Below, in pieces: positions 29,403 to 58,330 of a stretch of 64,000 nt of DNA; the first letter of the stretch is position 1; each line of letters starts with the position of its first letter. Source of the stretch: Balanoglossus misakiensis. Taxonomy: Eukaryota > Hemichordata. The notes under the pieces were generated by a model. It was not told where the DNA came from, searched no databases, and saw only the letters and a list, made by a program, of their open reading frames with translations. The stretch spans positions 9,486,001 to 9,550,000 of the forward strand of contig CM082583.2 in the NCBI GenBank assembly GCA_040954595.2. Reading direction: 5' to 3'. Made by a program: the position numbers and the translations under genes.

Positions 29403-31408
29403 AGACAGATAGACATTCACCATTTCGCATCCTAGTATATTGGAAAGATTGTATCGAATAATCATTCAACAGTATAGGGTTGTGAAGTGATATCTGAGAG
29501 TTTGAAGGTTAGGAAAATTTGACAGACCTTGAAACAGGTTTCGAAAGAAAACACATCAGAGGCCAAAGATGTGAAATTGTATGCCGTAACATTTGAGTAC
29601 TGCTGTTGAAATGTTTGTTCTCCCGCGGTGGCATAAAATGCTGAAGGCGGTTTGTAGTTTCCAATATAATATAAGAGGTGGAATATCTTTGTTTTCCGAA
29701 ATGTTCTGTCCTTCTCTCGCTTCCTGTAAGTAAAGGTTTGAGTCACAAAGTATTTTGTTATTCTTTTATCTCAACTTTCCATGCAGTATTCAAAATAATA
29801 TTTTGATACTGTTAAGTACTACTGGTAGTATAGTCTTCGCCCTTGTCTTTAAATAATCTGTATCAGGTATGAATGGATAGGCTGCATTTATTTTATGTGG
29901 TTTTAGGATTGGTGTGAGAATACGAAAATGGTCTGCCATCGAATCTATGTCGTGTTTAGAGTATATGTAGACCCCCCAATGTGGTGCCAAGTAAAAAGGA
30001 CCCCCTAGGGAGTAAATATAAGTGATACAGGGCAAAAGCCACCAATCAGAATAAACCGCAAAAGTACGAACTTAGTGAGCAGTACGTTTAAGGAGTGACA
30101 TGTCATAAGTTCAATAGAGGAACATCGGTTGGGTGTAGCCTTTTTAAAGTGAGCAAGAGTTGGATTTTATAAACGGAACTTTTTGAACGAGTGTATCTCC
30201 ACCACATGTAGGTAGGTAATGCGTGCGTGTTGTATAAAGTTTGAATTTTTCAGTTGAATGGGGAGGTCACGTCATCTGCTGTAGTGATGTGAAGAGAACA
30301 GTTTAGTGGTTGTGTCCATAGGGCTGGGCTTTTACTTTCTTCTGTCTGTTTGTTGAATTCTGCCATATTTACAACATGAGTTTACAGTGCGTGAGAACAG
30401 AACAAGGGTTTGTGTGTGTTGTGTGGTGGCACGTTCTGCTTTGATTGTGACGTTTATTGTGACGCAAAACTTTAGACTGTGATCAGGTCAGTGACCTCGT
30501 GACCCCCCACTCAATTGTTGTTTCTCTTATCACAATTTATTACGGCTTGAATTATGATGGACATTTATTAATTTATGGAGCTTTATCATTTGCTTTTTTC
30601 CCAAACAATTGAGATCATCACCTTTTGAATTTTGCAGGGTTCTCCTATAAAGTGTCCATTTTCAGCTAAGATCTTTGTTGTTCTGGGATTTATTCAATAG
30701 ATTGAAATGGATAAAAGTTATGTGGGTGGTGTATTTTTTGTAGTGGGCTGTTTTCAAATGTTTGCAGTGGTTGTTTCTAAAATTTCATTTTGTATGTAGC
30801 ATGAGAAGTTTAAACACCATCACCCCCAATAGCCGTTGCTAGTCCACTGTTTATAATTTTTTCTTGCTGTGTCAAATCGATTGTTTGCATCAAATGAACA
30901 ATGTCATGAGATCACTATTTGAAATTTGAGATTTCTGACTGTATAAAATGGCTGCAGATGCTTTGGATGAAATGTCTGCAACCATGGGAACCTGTGCAGA
31001 TGCATTGTGGGATGTATCAGACTTGTTGGACCCCCCATATGTTGCTGCGCTACAGGTGGTGCATGTTCTGTAAAGCTCTTAGCCTCTGAGGATTCCGAGG
31101 TACCTTTGAGAAAAAAAGAACAGACCTGTGTAGGCATGAAATTGTTTTTCATCAATCGTCTCTCCATTGAGAACCAGCAACCTGGAAAATCTTGGCCCCG
31201 AGGATGCTAACTGGAGATTATAATGTTGTGCACTTTTCAAAAGGAAAGATACGCAGTAAAGCTAATGGTTTGCTCTGTGAGAGTGAGTTGAGAGATGGCT
31301 GCCTTTTCAATAGTTTTTTTCCAGGGGGTAGGGGGTTTAGCATTTCTGGGATTACTTCCAGCTAATGAATCTGTCTGATGGAAGATGATTGGTGGAAAGT
31401 AATGCAGA

Positions 31409-31438
31409 TGACCTGAAAGTAGTTGACCTGAAAGGTCA
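31409..31438. promoter_or_regulatory. Nuclear-receptor-like everted repeat
   Basis: TGACCT-GAA-AGGTCA (31424-31438) is a perfect everted repeat of AGGTCA half-sites with spacing 3, and TGACCTGAAAG is also repeated just before it at 31409-31419. Confidence 0.3.
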
Positions 31439-33364
31439 ATGATATGCGTGGAGTATTTCAGTGTTCATTCATTGTTTGTTGTGTTGACTGTTAACAGTTC
31501 CTTGAGCATTTTTTCGGTTCGTCTATAAAGCTGGCGTAGTAGACCGTGTATTTTGTGTAACATGGGAGAGTGCTGTGGGTATGACTTAAGTTGCTGGTTG
31601 ATTTTCTCATAGCAACGAACAGGTTGCTGTGAATAGTTGCGCCTATACTACAGCAAAATAAAAGACCGAAGTAGCACACCTAATGGCAATGCTTCCTTGC
31701 CCACACCTGTTTATCTCCTTCTTCACTGTTTGATTTGGTTCTTGAAATGAGACATGGGGGCACCTGCAGGGCATGTTGCCAACCAGTGGGTGCAGCGGTT
31801 AATTTGACGTTATCAGAATCAAGATGGATGGACAGTTTTGAAATATGATTCTTATCAGGAAATTTGTGTTTGATGAGCCAACATTGGCGTGCCAGCATCT
31901 ATGAATGGCGGCATAAATCTCCGCATCTATGAAGGGCTGCGTAAAAAGCCTTGCATGTGTTGGCAGGGCATGGCCGGCTTGTTTGCCAAGTGGAAATTTG
32001 TTGGCAGGTACACCGAATGTACCAGGAGGTTTCAAGGCCTCAGCCTGACGTCTTATGTACAGTTCCACGCCAATCCCCAGTTTGATGTACAACTTCCTGG
32101 TCATGCAGTGCATTTGAATGCCGGGAAAGGTGGCAAGGAATTTGCTGTGACACTGTGGAGATTTTTTTTTTTTAACTTTTCAGGCCTTTGGCTCGGCTAG
32201 TTTCAGTCCGGTATTCATTTCAAATGGTGCAGAAACTCTGAGGCCCTTGGTGTGTACTGAGTCAGTGACCTGAAGCAGTTGGGCTTTGAGGCGCCCGGAG
32301 TGCTTGTTTTGGCTGCAGACTCGTGTTTTCGGTGGCTGAGTGATGTTCTTGGTGTTGTTGTTCCCATCGACGTTTACGAAAAGAATCCAAGAATGTCTGT
32401 TACTATTATTAAGAAAGGACGTTGCACTTGTCCACGTGGACTTCGGTTTCAGGGTCTCCTCTTAAGATATTTGCTGGTATTTGTTCAAGAAGTGATCAGA
32501 TTGTACTGACAATCCCATCATGCAGTGTGAGATACAGTGCTGTGACGTGAAGAATGAACAGGCTGAACAACAACACATTTCTTTTGGGCCCCAGACACGT
32601 CACATCATGTTCTTTTTGTCAAGTTTCAACACATGCATCCACACACCGCTAAAATAGATTTACATTGTTGGTCAACATGTGCAAATGTCACCTCTGTATC
32701 AGTCAACTGCTAGAATAAATTCTGTGTTCAGTCGTCTTAGAATCTCTTTGATTCTTCTACCTTCTTCTTCTTTGAGGGATGATGGAATTGACACTTGTTC
32801 TGTAAATAGAGACTAAACGGATCTGTCAATCAACACGAACCAAATCAGCACACATCTTGGTTAAATATTGACGTAGTGTGTTTAATGTTCAGGGGAGAAA
32901 GAACGCTTGTGTCGCGGTGTTTGTCCTGTGCCTGTTCAACAGTGCCATATTGTCGTGAGAAGTTTGGACTGGAGCTGTGTCCGAGTGAGTGATACCCTGA
33001 CTTTGGTGTATCCACCATGTCCAACAACAACTTCTCATTAGCTGTGGAGGTTCCCTGTATAGAAAAGTGTAGGCTGTTTTAGGCAGTTTGCTGTTTTAGC
33101 TTAGATAATCCTCGGATTTTGTTGTTTAAATCATGTTCAAACAGTTGTGTTCATCATATTATGGTGAAAGAACAGAATACTGGTGGGAGTTAGTCGTTTT
33201 GTTGGTGTGATAAATTGAACTAGGGTTTAATACCTGGGACATCCTGTACACAAAAGTACCTCCATGAGGGATTGTACAATATGTAATCTGAATGAAACAG
33301 GTGAATCCTAACACTGCAGGTACGCGTGGAAAGCCATTTCATTCTGAAAACAAATATCAGTTAC

Positions 33365-33404
33365 ATGCAAATCAGCTTTTGTTTGCTGTTTAGCTTTGAC
33401 GTCA
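33365..33404. promoter_or_regulatory. Octamer plus full CRE
   Basis: ATGCAAAT (33365-33372) is a POU octamer and TGACGTCA (33397-33404) a full palindromic CREB/ATF site, 24 bases apart. Confidence 0.3.
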
Positions 33405-36400
33405 CCAGAGCCTTTCTGACATCATCAGTCTTTGACATCGGCTCGAGTCATATTCAAGTTTTCAATGCTCGGTCTCTAGGGACCTGAGACAAACAGAGCG
33501 GCCATTGGAGATCTTTTCATTCGTTGCTCACCGAGTGCAACATTGCAGCGCAGACACAATAGTTCGCGGGGCACTCATACACATGACCCGTGGTTTGGTC
33601 TGTAATAGTAGTGGGGTTCACATCAGGCAGTGTATATCGGCCCATAGACCCTCTCTAGGGTCTATGATCGGCCCTAGCTGTGTACATGTAGGTTGTATGT
33701 CAGCTCAAGAAAACTTACGTTGACATGCTATGTTGGAATGGGACCAGGGCCAGAGTATTTTGGTCTGGGTATGTGCATCAAGCTTATAGGCCTGGTCTAC
33801 AATGCCCAAAATAGCTAGAGTCGGCATATAAAGGTAGTAGATTGCATCTGTAATGTGAACGTCACTAATAACCTACTCAGGACAAACGAGATGAAACCCT
33901 AGGAAACCTCATAATTCGTGCAGCCGAGAGGTTCGGCCCAAATTGTAATGTTCCACTGAACTCTAGACGGTGATTGACAACAGGGCTTTTCTTTTAATCC
34001 CCCAAGATCCCATGGTTGGCTTAAATGTTGCAATTCATTTAAAAAGCCTCAGACAGAGTAAACATTAATTTTGTAAACCTCAAGAAGAACAATCTCTTTT
34101 TGCACACCATCTAGGGCTGTTCTGCTAGTCTTTGTAAACTGATGGAGTATACTACGGCAAGAAAGACTACGCTGACCTCACGTCTTATACCGCACTAAAT
34201 GGGGCCTACTAATCCTCTTAGCGAGACAGATCTGGAAGAGAGAGACCTGATGACCTTAACCTTGACCTGTGCACCAAACGACCCCTGATAATTACCCCCT
34301 CCTCCACCCCAAGAAAAGGCATTCATTTGTGACTTTATTGTGATCAAATTTTGGTGCAGAAACGTTTAACTGCATAACCTTGCCAGTTATGCTGTTATTG
34401 TCATTGGCAGACAAAACAAAGTTGGTTGAACCCCGGTTTTTGGATGAGTGGTGGGCAACGCAGCGACAACCCGGTAGCCATGTTTGCAGTTTTCTCCTTG
34501 AGCTCTAAGCAGTCTCTGGTCTTTGTGGTATAGAACCGTAAATCATTTCCTAGATGAGCCAAGTGATAGTTAAGTGTCACTGATCTGGTACCCTGGCTTG
34601 GCAATGTTAAAATGTGGGTGTTTGCTCAAGATTTATGTTCTCATTTAGTTTTACATGCATACAGTAAAAGTTGTTCGTCGGACATTTGCATGCAGCTACA
34701 TTGCAATGCAGATGCCAAGACAATATAATATCATGCGCCCCAAGAAATTATAAGCACCATTGTTCTCATGGAGAATCAAAAACTTGAAGGACTTCGCCTT
34801 CAGCAAGTGGGAGTTGTTCTTGACCTTGCAATCACTTTGTCTACTATACTTTAATCCTATAGTGTCCCTGTTAACATGGTTTGGCCTATTTTAAGAGAAA
34901 TAGGGGTGTAAGCTTCATGTCCGGCATGGCCAAAGTAAAGTTGGTGAGGTAGGGACTAATTACATCGATGAGCGTTGCGCATGCAGTTTTATTAAATCTA
35001 ATGAAAAGGAACTAGATGAGAGAAGGATGCAATTTCATTGAGACGTATATATGATACTGCAACTTTCCCGGCTTGCAGTGATGCGGCAGTTTTGGTTTTG
35101 GTTCAGGTTTTGTGTACAAGTATCCTCCACTTCAGAGAATTAGTGGTGTTGTCTGGACTCGTGCCAATATCGGCACGCAACACTGTCAACATTTCTTGTT
35201 ACAACCGGTTGTAGCTTTCCAGTTGTTCTTGGCACGGACTGATCTCATCGACGTTCGATTTAGCTAGGACCCTTACTATGCTTCAAATGGAATGATCTGT
35301 ACCAGATCTGGGATGAGAATTGGTAAAGCCCCCCTGGGCAGTGATGGTTGCATGTCATGGTCGGCTGGTGCAACAAGTGGTACATAGGCAGTTCCACACC
35401 ACCAACAATGGCAGTGGCACCTTTTATGTGGACTTTAAACTGCTGTGAAACAATAACAAAATTACTACCAAATCTGATTGAGGGTGTTGTACACCTGTAA
35501 TAAAAACAGGTAATTGATTTCATGTGATTTACACAATCAGTATTGTGTCAGTTCTCAACTGTTGACAGCTATAATAGTTCTCTTCCATTAAATTTACATT
35601 GTTTTGTTGATTTTTATTTCACAGCTTAATGGGGTGTTACAAATTCGACAATCCTGAATTTATTCATCTGTTTCCGTGGTTTCTGTTGACAAGGTTAGGT
35701 ACATGGTCGACAGAGTTGCTGGAAGTGTCCTGATTAGAAAAGTCTTTGTGCTTGTGATAAAAATAGAAAAAGAAGATCATTGTTTTAAACCCAGGAAAGG
35801 GAAACGTGAGACAATAGCAATCATGTGACTTAAAAAGTTCACTACCTGACTTCTAAGTATGTTACAAAAATTTTCATTGAAATGGGCAGTTGGAGAAACA
35901 GGAAGTCACGGTTTCTGAACTTGTAAAATACCATGACTTGTGTATCGTACCTGTAGCTTTGGCTGTGTTGGCTGTAAACATGTGTGCTGTAAAGGAACTT
36001 TTGTAATTAGCTGAACATACTGAGAAGTGATGAAAGATTTGTCAAGATGGCGAGACTTTCCAAATTAGGTCTGAATCAATCAATCAGGTTTAAGCGTTTG
36101 GTGGTTTATTGTGATGTGGTGGTGTTTTGTCCAGTCTCCTTGGTTGGTGCCTTTCACACGGCATTCATGTGCTACAGACAGTTCAACTTCAAGGCGGGAA
36201 AGCGGTGAAAAATTACCCATTGTTGGGGCGGGGAGTGGGACTGAACAAGCTAAATGGTGTTTGTTGTGTGCTATGTATAGAAATCCCATTCACAGCCTCT
36301 TCAAATCACGATGCAGCTTGGCGACGGAGCTTTGTAGAGATCTCTGTAGTGGTTCTAGGAGGAGGGCTGTGATTGGCTGATGCAGTCCGAACTATAATAC

Positions 36401-39400
36401 AAGCATTCGACATGTCTGAAGTACGTTTGTAAAAAAATGTCTTCACCTAGATTTCATGCTTGTGTCTGGTACAGTTAGAATGACCACTTGTTTAAACAAG
36501 TCTTGCAGTCGGTCGATAAAACTGGTATATAGTTTGCAGGGGGTGACCTGATTTTCTGACATCTTCTTGGGGAGCAATAAAACAAAACAGTTATGTTTGA
36601 CAAATATCTTTTCAGTGTTGCTATTATGTCTATCTGGCTCTGTGCCATGGATTGGTGGCCAATAGGAGGCAAACATCATCATTGTGCCAAATAAACAACA
36701 GGTGCCCTGAAATCAAAACCAAACATTCAAACCACAAACATCCAAAGTATCGGCAAAGAATAAAAACACTGAATTGCCCGCAAACAACAACAACAATCAA
36801 CCTTTGGTACCAATAATGAGTTTGGAGTGTTCATAACCTTGGTTTGTCAGAAAAGGAACTGTCCAACAGAATCTTGAAGGACTTCATGTTTGATCCAGCT
36901 GACTGTATCTCTGTGCCGACTTGTTTGTGTTATAATTTGCCAACTTGTCCTGTTCTCTGCCACGAGTGTGGCCACTCAGCTGGGTTATCGCTGGAGACAT
37001 GATTCCCTCTGTCATGTTACACAACTGAACATCACTACAGGACAAATATTGTCAGTCGAGCGTCACAAACATTAACAAATCAAACACTGGGCTACAATCA
37101 ACACTTGTTCGGTGGTTGTAATCAATCTTAAGTAATTAGTTTTTCTTCAAACACGATTCTTGTAGTCCCCCATTGACTGCTGATGTTAATAAACGACATA
37201 ATCAAGAAATCTAGATACAGAGATATTTTTTTAATTTCGTGTATCCCAGCAACTACTGGATCGCTAGATTTTGTCCAGACTTATGGAATTTTATTTACTG
37301 GTACTTTTGGTGTCTTGAGATTTTTTTGTACTCATGGAGTGCAGTCACATTTTCCGAAATCAATCGGAAATTAGAGATATTATGAATAGACAAAGGGAGT
37401 AATTGTTTTATTGAAAGTGAATGTTCTTGATTGTTGTATTGTTGTAGTATATTGTAATGGTTTGTGTTTCAATGGTTTGCCTGTTTCGCTTTCCAGGGTT
37501 TGTGTTTATATTTTCTTTGCAGGTCACGCTATTTCAGGTAACTCCGGATCACAATGCATGTTTTTTCCCCTGATAACCTTGAGTACAGTTCCGGAAGTTC
37601 CTTCAAACGTTTTTTTTGAAATCATGGTCGATCGCTCCACACTTTTTTTTAGATTGACAGTGTCCAAAACATGGAGGTGATGCCTGTGTGTACCAGGCAT
37701 TTTTAGCCGATTGTTGAAATAGGAGACCTAGCTGGTCTCATTTAGATCTTTTCAATGCTAAAGAGGTCCTGGACCATTGCCAACAATAAAGACAGTCAGT
37801 GTTACTAGACAGGTCTTGCTAATAGGCCCGCAGCAATCAATCAAGAACTCTGGTTAATGTGGTTGAATGTTAAAATCTTAGTTCCTTGAAAATTTGAGAC
37901 AGTTTTCGCTTGCCTTGATTTCATAGAATCAATGCAGCTCAAACAGGAGAGGCGTGTTTTCTGTTGTTGACAATCTTCCTGGTAGGGAGGGAAATTTGAA
38001 AGGAAAGGGGTAGATTTCAATGATCAAATTACCATAATTACCATTATAAAAAGGTTTAATTGAGTTTAATTATATTCCTCAACTGTATGCTAGTTGTTTG
38101 CTGCAGAGCCTGTGAACTATTATTATCAGTTTGGACTGAAATTTCAGGGACATGCGCTGAATGATCAGAATCAACAAACCAGTCCTGTTTCTGTGGCAAC
38201 CCACTACCACAACTGCTTGTTTACACATCGCTGGAGAAAGCCTACAAATAAAGTTCCTGTGCAGGATTGAGGAGGAGTCTGTTGGAATTGTCTGTGGAGA
38301 ATGAAGTGTGAAAACCCCTAATGAAGTCTAACAAGACTGGGTGCCAATGTACACATGGGTAATTGGCCGAAGTCCACTAAAAATGCAAATAGACCTTCAG
38401 GTTTTTATCTTGTTTTAGAGTTTGTGCGAGGACTTGGACTGCATGTGAACATTAGCTGAGGTGGCAGAGAATCTGGGAGACAAATTTGAAGAGTTGGTCG
38501 ATTTGTAAAGGTGACGACTGAAGTGGTACGCTGTCATATTGATCGGTTACTGGCCTGACCGTTTGAATGGTGCTACCCACCCCTCTGTGAAATGGTACGG
38601 CCACCTTATTGTTCAGCCTTCGACTGTTAAAATTCAACCTGTGTCTATAGATTGACCCTCGGATATCATAGTGCGGCAACCGTTGGCTCCAAACAGCCAT
38701 GTCGGAAAAGTGTCACCTTTTTGCCAAAATTTGGATATATACCTGCAGTTAGAAGGTCTGAGTTTCCATGGTAACAGGGTGGTTACATGCGCAGGTATGG
38801 TGTTGACATGTTCTCTTTCTTTTTCTGTAAAGTTCAAAAGTGCAACTACGCTGCCACATCTGTGGTGGTGGTTGTGCAGCAGGGGCCCTGGGATCTGTAA
38901 CTGTAGCAAACTTTAGTTTTGACCACACATTATCGATGTGTTGATTTAGGTTAATTTGCCTGGAGCTGGTCAGCTTTGCGTGGCTTCTCTGCACCTGATG
39001 CTTTGCTGCTGGACCTGGTGCGAGGTTGAAGGGCTTCACAAAGTCATGTTTTAGCAACCTGCTTTTGAATATAGCCACGATGCGCAACAACTTTTCACTA
39101 CTTTGGACATAGTCCGGCTAAGACAAGCAACATGACTTAACACTTCTTCAGAAAATCTGCAAGTTGAGAATGCATGATCTCTGCCTTAGCAACTGCATGC
39201 AAGAGAGAGAGAGTTTATATCAAAAGTATGTTTTTCGTGTTCCTCAAGGTTTTCTCTGCACCAGCTCATTACTCGCGGTCTTAAGGTTTGAAGGACTTAT
39301 CCTCGTTTGATGTCTACACTTTTTGTCCAACTGTTCCCTCCATTCAGCCCCTGTTTCAAAAGATCAGTGCAGCTGATTTGCATGCGAATGCAACCATAGA

Positions 39401-42400
39401 GAAAGCACACTAAGGGTGTCTTTACAGACCCTGAGTAAAGAGAAACCCTTTGACAACAACAAACCTATTGTCCGCCACCTCTCTCTGTTTTGTATGGTCC
39501 TTGCTTAAATATCACTGCGCACAACAACGGCACCATGTTGAAGACCGGTCACTTCATGTATGGCCCTGGGAGAAAGATTGCCTTGTTTGACGCTGTATTA
39601 AGTCCGGATTTACGAACTTTTCATTAAAACTTCGGCGTCGTAAAAATAAAGTGTACACACAACAACCTGGCAAACAGGTGTTATGGTCTTTTTAAGCTAT
39701 GCCACTTCTGAAGGTAGACTTCCGTTTGGTTTTATGATTGTTGGAAAAAAAATTGCAAAAAGAAAGAAAACAGCACAGGATAAGACAACAATAAATATGT
39801 CCTCAGGTGGGACCACTCAACACTCAATAATTGATTGTCGATTGTGTGTTTCACGGTGTAGCGTCGTGAATCATCCCCCGCCCATGATTTGCCCGTGTGC
39901 CTCGTAGTCATACCACAGGGTGGAGTTCATGTAGGTACGTGGCGTGCACTGAATTATTTATCAGAATTTGCGCTGAGTGTGAACAGAATGGAAGTTTTTT
40001 TCCCCTCCTGTTGTCAGTTAAGAATTAAACCGGTTCACAATCTAGGGAAACCCAGTGGAGAGATTTTAAAGTTAACAGTCAACAGTCAACAGTGCTATAA
40101 TCAGAAAGTGTTGAATTGTTTCTCAAATTCAGCTGTGCCAAGCTCAAGACTCCATTCTGAATAAGGTGTCTTAACACCAAAGAAAAAACGATCATTCAGA
40201 CTTTGAATATTTTCCGTTAATCTGCACATTGTTCTGAAGGGATCATGGTTATCTAAGGTTAGTCTAATCACACCGACCAACCCTGTCAAAAGATTCAAGT
40301 GTTTTTTGCATTATTTGTACATGGGTGCAGACTGATAAATTATAACCCATAATAGTTTTCATTTGACCTCTCGACCCCCGCCTCCCTCCCCTGGCCGTCT
40401 GACCCCGCTGCTGTGATACTATTGAATTGCCTTGCGAACAGGATCTAAGCGGTTCCCTGGAAACCCACCTGTATCAAGGTCCTCTATTGGCATTTCCTGT
40501 ATTGTCATGTCAGTCACGTAGTTCAACAGCCAATTTGCGAGAATTGTTAATTTTGGGTTAAGACACAGAGACAGTTTGCGAGAATGATTCATTTTAGACT
40601 GTCATATTAGTGTCAACTTATGAAACAGAGACATTTTAAACAAGATGTCTTCATGACAGTTATGACACCTGTGTGATTGTGTATAACTGTTTGTCTGTAA
40701 CTGTTCCCGACCGAGACGCGGTCCTCCATTTTGAATTCCAAGATTGATTCCCCAAATCTTGTCGTGAATATGACGTAATCAACTGGCCAAAAACGGCTCT
40801 GCTGGATGTCAAGGCTTTTTTTTGCTCGTAGTAATTTTAGTTCAGACTTTCCGGAATGCAAAGTCCCGGCCCAAGTTCAACACTGAGTCATTGCAAATAT
40901 TGATTTTTGTGATGCAGGTGTTTAGTGTTGCCCATGACCTTTGAGTCACCAGCCAAAAATGAAGGAAGCTTTACATGTCGTCGTTTTCGTGAAATTTTTT
41001 GTAGTATTTGTTTTCTGGGAAACCAACACTAATAACACATTTTGCACATTTTGACCAGGAAAGGTATACATCTACATGTGTATGTATGTTCAGGTGTTTT
41101 CCACCTTGTAATCACCTGTAATTGAACAAATATCCTTTAAAATTCTTTATTAGGCTGAAAGAGTTTGGGAGTTATTCTTGGTCTTGTCGGTATGCCAATT
41201 TGGTTGAAAAAGGACAGTTTGTTTTTGAGCATGTCCTAAGACCAGACTGACAGGAAACTGATAAGATTTCTGATAGGTGTGCATTTACCCAGCAAGTCGT
41301 CAACCAAGATTTGTTAAACTACCCACTCTCTCTCTTACAGGGAAAATTACACGTAGTAATTTCCAGTTTCTTAAATCAAAAATAGAAACTTGGATTGATA
41401 TCGGAAGTCTTTCTTGAGAATTTAAGACTCTGATTGTGTTTGGTTTCTGTTCTTAGCGCGAAACTTGTGGGTGTGCAGACCCTTGTATGGACATCATTTA
41501 TCTGTCATTGTTATGGGACTGTTTAAATGGCCAGTCACGTGACTGATCTCCTTAGTAGAATCCACGTCAGAGATGGGGTCAAGAGGTCATCACCATTACA
41601 ACCGCACAACCCAGTAGCCAATCGATTGGCCAATGCATGCAGGCACTCCCATTTGAAATGACACATACAGGAAATAGAGATGTTTTCTGAGTAACATGGA
41701 AATGCTGTTACAATTACAATGTACACACACAGATAGTATTCTCGACAGTATTCCAGATGAGAAAGTGTCATAACAGGGATTTTACTTATTAACCAGCAAG
41801 AGTTTTAATTTTGGCTGACATTTATATTCTACTCAGGGATAATCAATACACTCAAGGTAAAGTATTCATTTATAAGTTTTTACACAATCTTAGTTTGACC
41901 TTTGTTGCTCAGATGTGGCCTTTAAATTCTAAGTCGAAGGTAGTTTTAGGTTTTAACCAATACATGTTGTCAGTATGAAGAAGATACATGTGGTATAAGA
42001 AAAGGGCAAGTTATAGTCTGTATTCATGTAAACAGCTAGTTTGATTTGTACGTAGCTGCCAAGACTTTCACCTCTAAGTTTGTCCTAGAAAACGTTGACA
42101 CTGCCTGTGAATTGTCCGGATGGATTGTTTGTCCGGAGAGAGTTCGTTTCTCAGTGATTCAGGCGACAAGAACTGTGGAGTTTTTCCTACCTTTTGGTTT
42201 CCTTCCTGTGGTGAGAGGGGGGAAAATGCCCACACAGGGGGATCCGTCAATGTTGTCAGCTGAAAGGGCTGTTAATTATTACCACAGCGATTTTTGTTGC
42301 CAGAGTTTAGTAAATTGTGGTCAAGACCGGCTCTTAGAATTTTGTTTTATCAGCTGATAAATTTTGTTCTGAAATACTAACATGTAAGTACTATGGCATA

Positions 42401-43455
42401 GTCACCAAATTCTTGTTTGATATTTTCTCTGGTTAGATTTCCGTGTGTGTTTTGGAGGTTAACATCGATGAAAGTTGTGTACTTTTGGCCTTGATGTTAA
42501 CCTTGCCACACTCCTGCTATGGTGGTTGTGAACGTTTCATTGACATTAAATTTATCTTCTAGTGCTGCTGTTGATGTTCAATGACGTTGTTTCTTTGTGG
42601 CACCATAGCTCTTAAAATCTGTTTGTATTTTATGTTACTTGTTGTGGTCAATAGCAAATTGGCTTTGATCTGGAGGAGAAACAACATTTATATGTACTTT
42701 ATGATGTACTAGTATTCTTCTGAGGGCTGTAGTCACATTCTGCTTTTTCCTGTTTTGACACTGAGGATCAGATTGAATTGTATTATGTCTGTATGTCTGT
42801 CAGTATGTACAACTGTATGTATGTATGAAACTAGTCTGTGTACATAATATGTGCATACATGTGTTCTTTCACTGTTTGCACTTATGTAGAACAAGCATTT
42901 ATCTCTGTCACGAGCACAGCTATCAAAATTAAGTGTGTTCAATCTTACTTGTATGGAATCTACTTTACTTTTGTTTTCAGAAACTGAAGTACATGTAGTT
43001 CAAACTTTATTAAAACATTCTGGAAGACGTCCAAAGTGAATGATACCCCTTTATTAATGATTGTTCAAAGAAACATACTTGAGGATGTGAAACTTGGCGT
43101 GGATGTGTGATGGTATGACTGTGTGGATTTACCAGCTGGGGAGAAAGGTGCAATTACATTGTACCTACATCATGTACATGTAGTTTCCTTGACATCATTA
43201 AAATACAATAATTCCAGTGTAACTTCTGTGAAAATTTGTGATAGGTGTATTGTTCTAGAAAATTTGTATATCGAGGTGCGTGACAAAATTATGGAGAAAT
43301 TATATCAAATTCTGGGAAACGTGATGTCATTATCTGTTTATACATGTATTTATGTGAATAAAATGGTACTTCCAGTATTTGAGTCATTGTAATAATTAAT
43401 AATAAATTTACCAAGCGAACATAATTTTGTATATTTTGCTTCTTTACAGATTTAG

Positions 43456-58328
<14,873 letters not shown>

Positions 58329-58330
58329 AG

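Larger units (their letters stand above)
1..43449. other. Gene-free region: probable long 5' intron and/or intergenic DNA
   Basis: I see no coding exon here that combines splice sites, domain similarity and frame. The open frames present are 60-160 codons, lack recognisable domains and are about what chance gives at this base composition. Because the first coding exon of the downstream semaphorin begins right after a pyrimidine-rich AG acceptor, the gene must have at least one untranslated exon further upstream, so some or all of this region is probably its first intron. Simple repeats and candidate regulatory motifs are listed separately. I could not identify the 5' exon or promoter. Whether the left part is intergenic cannot be decided from sequence alone. 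Confidence 0.6.
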
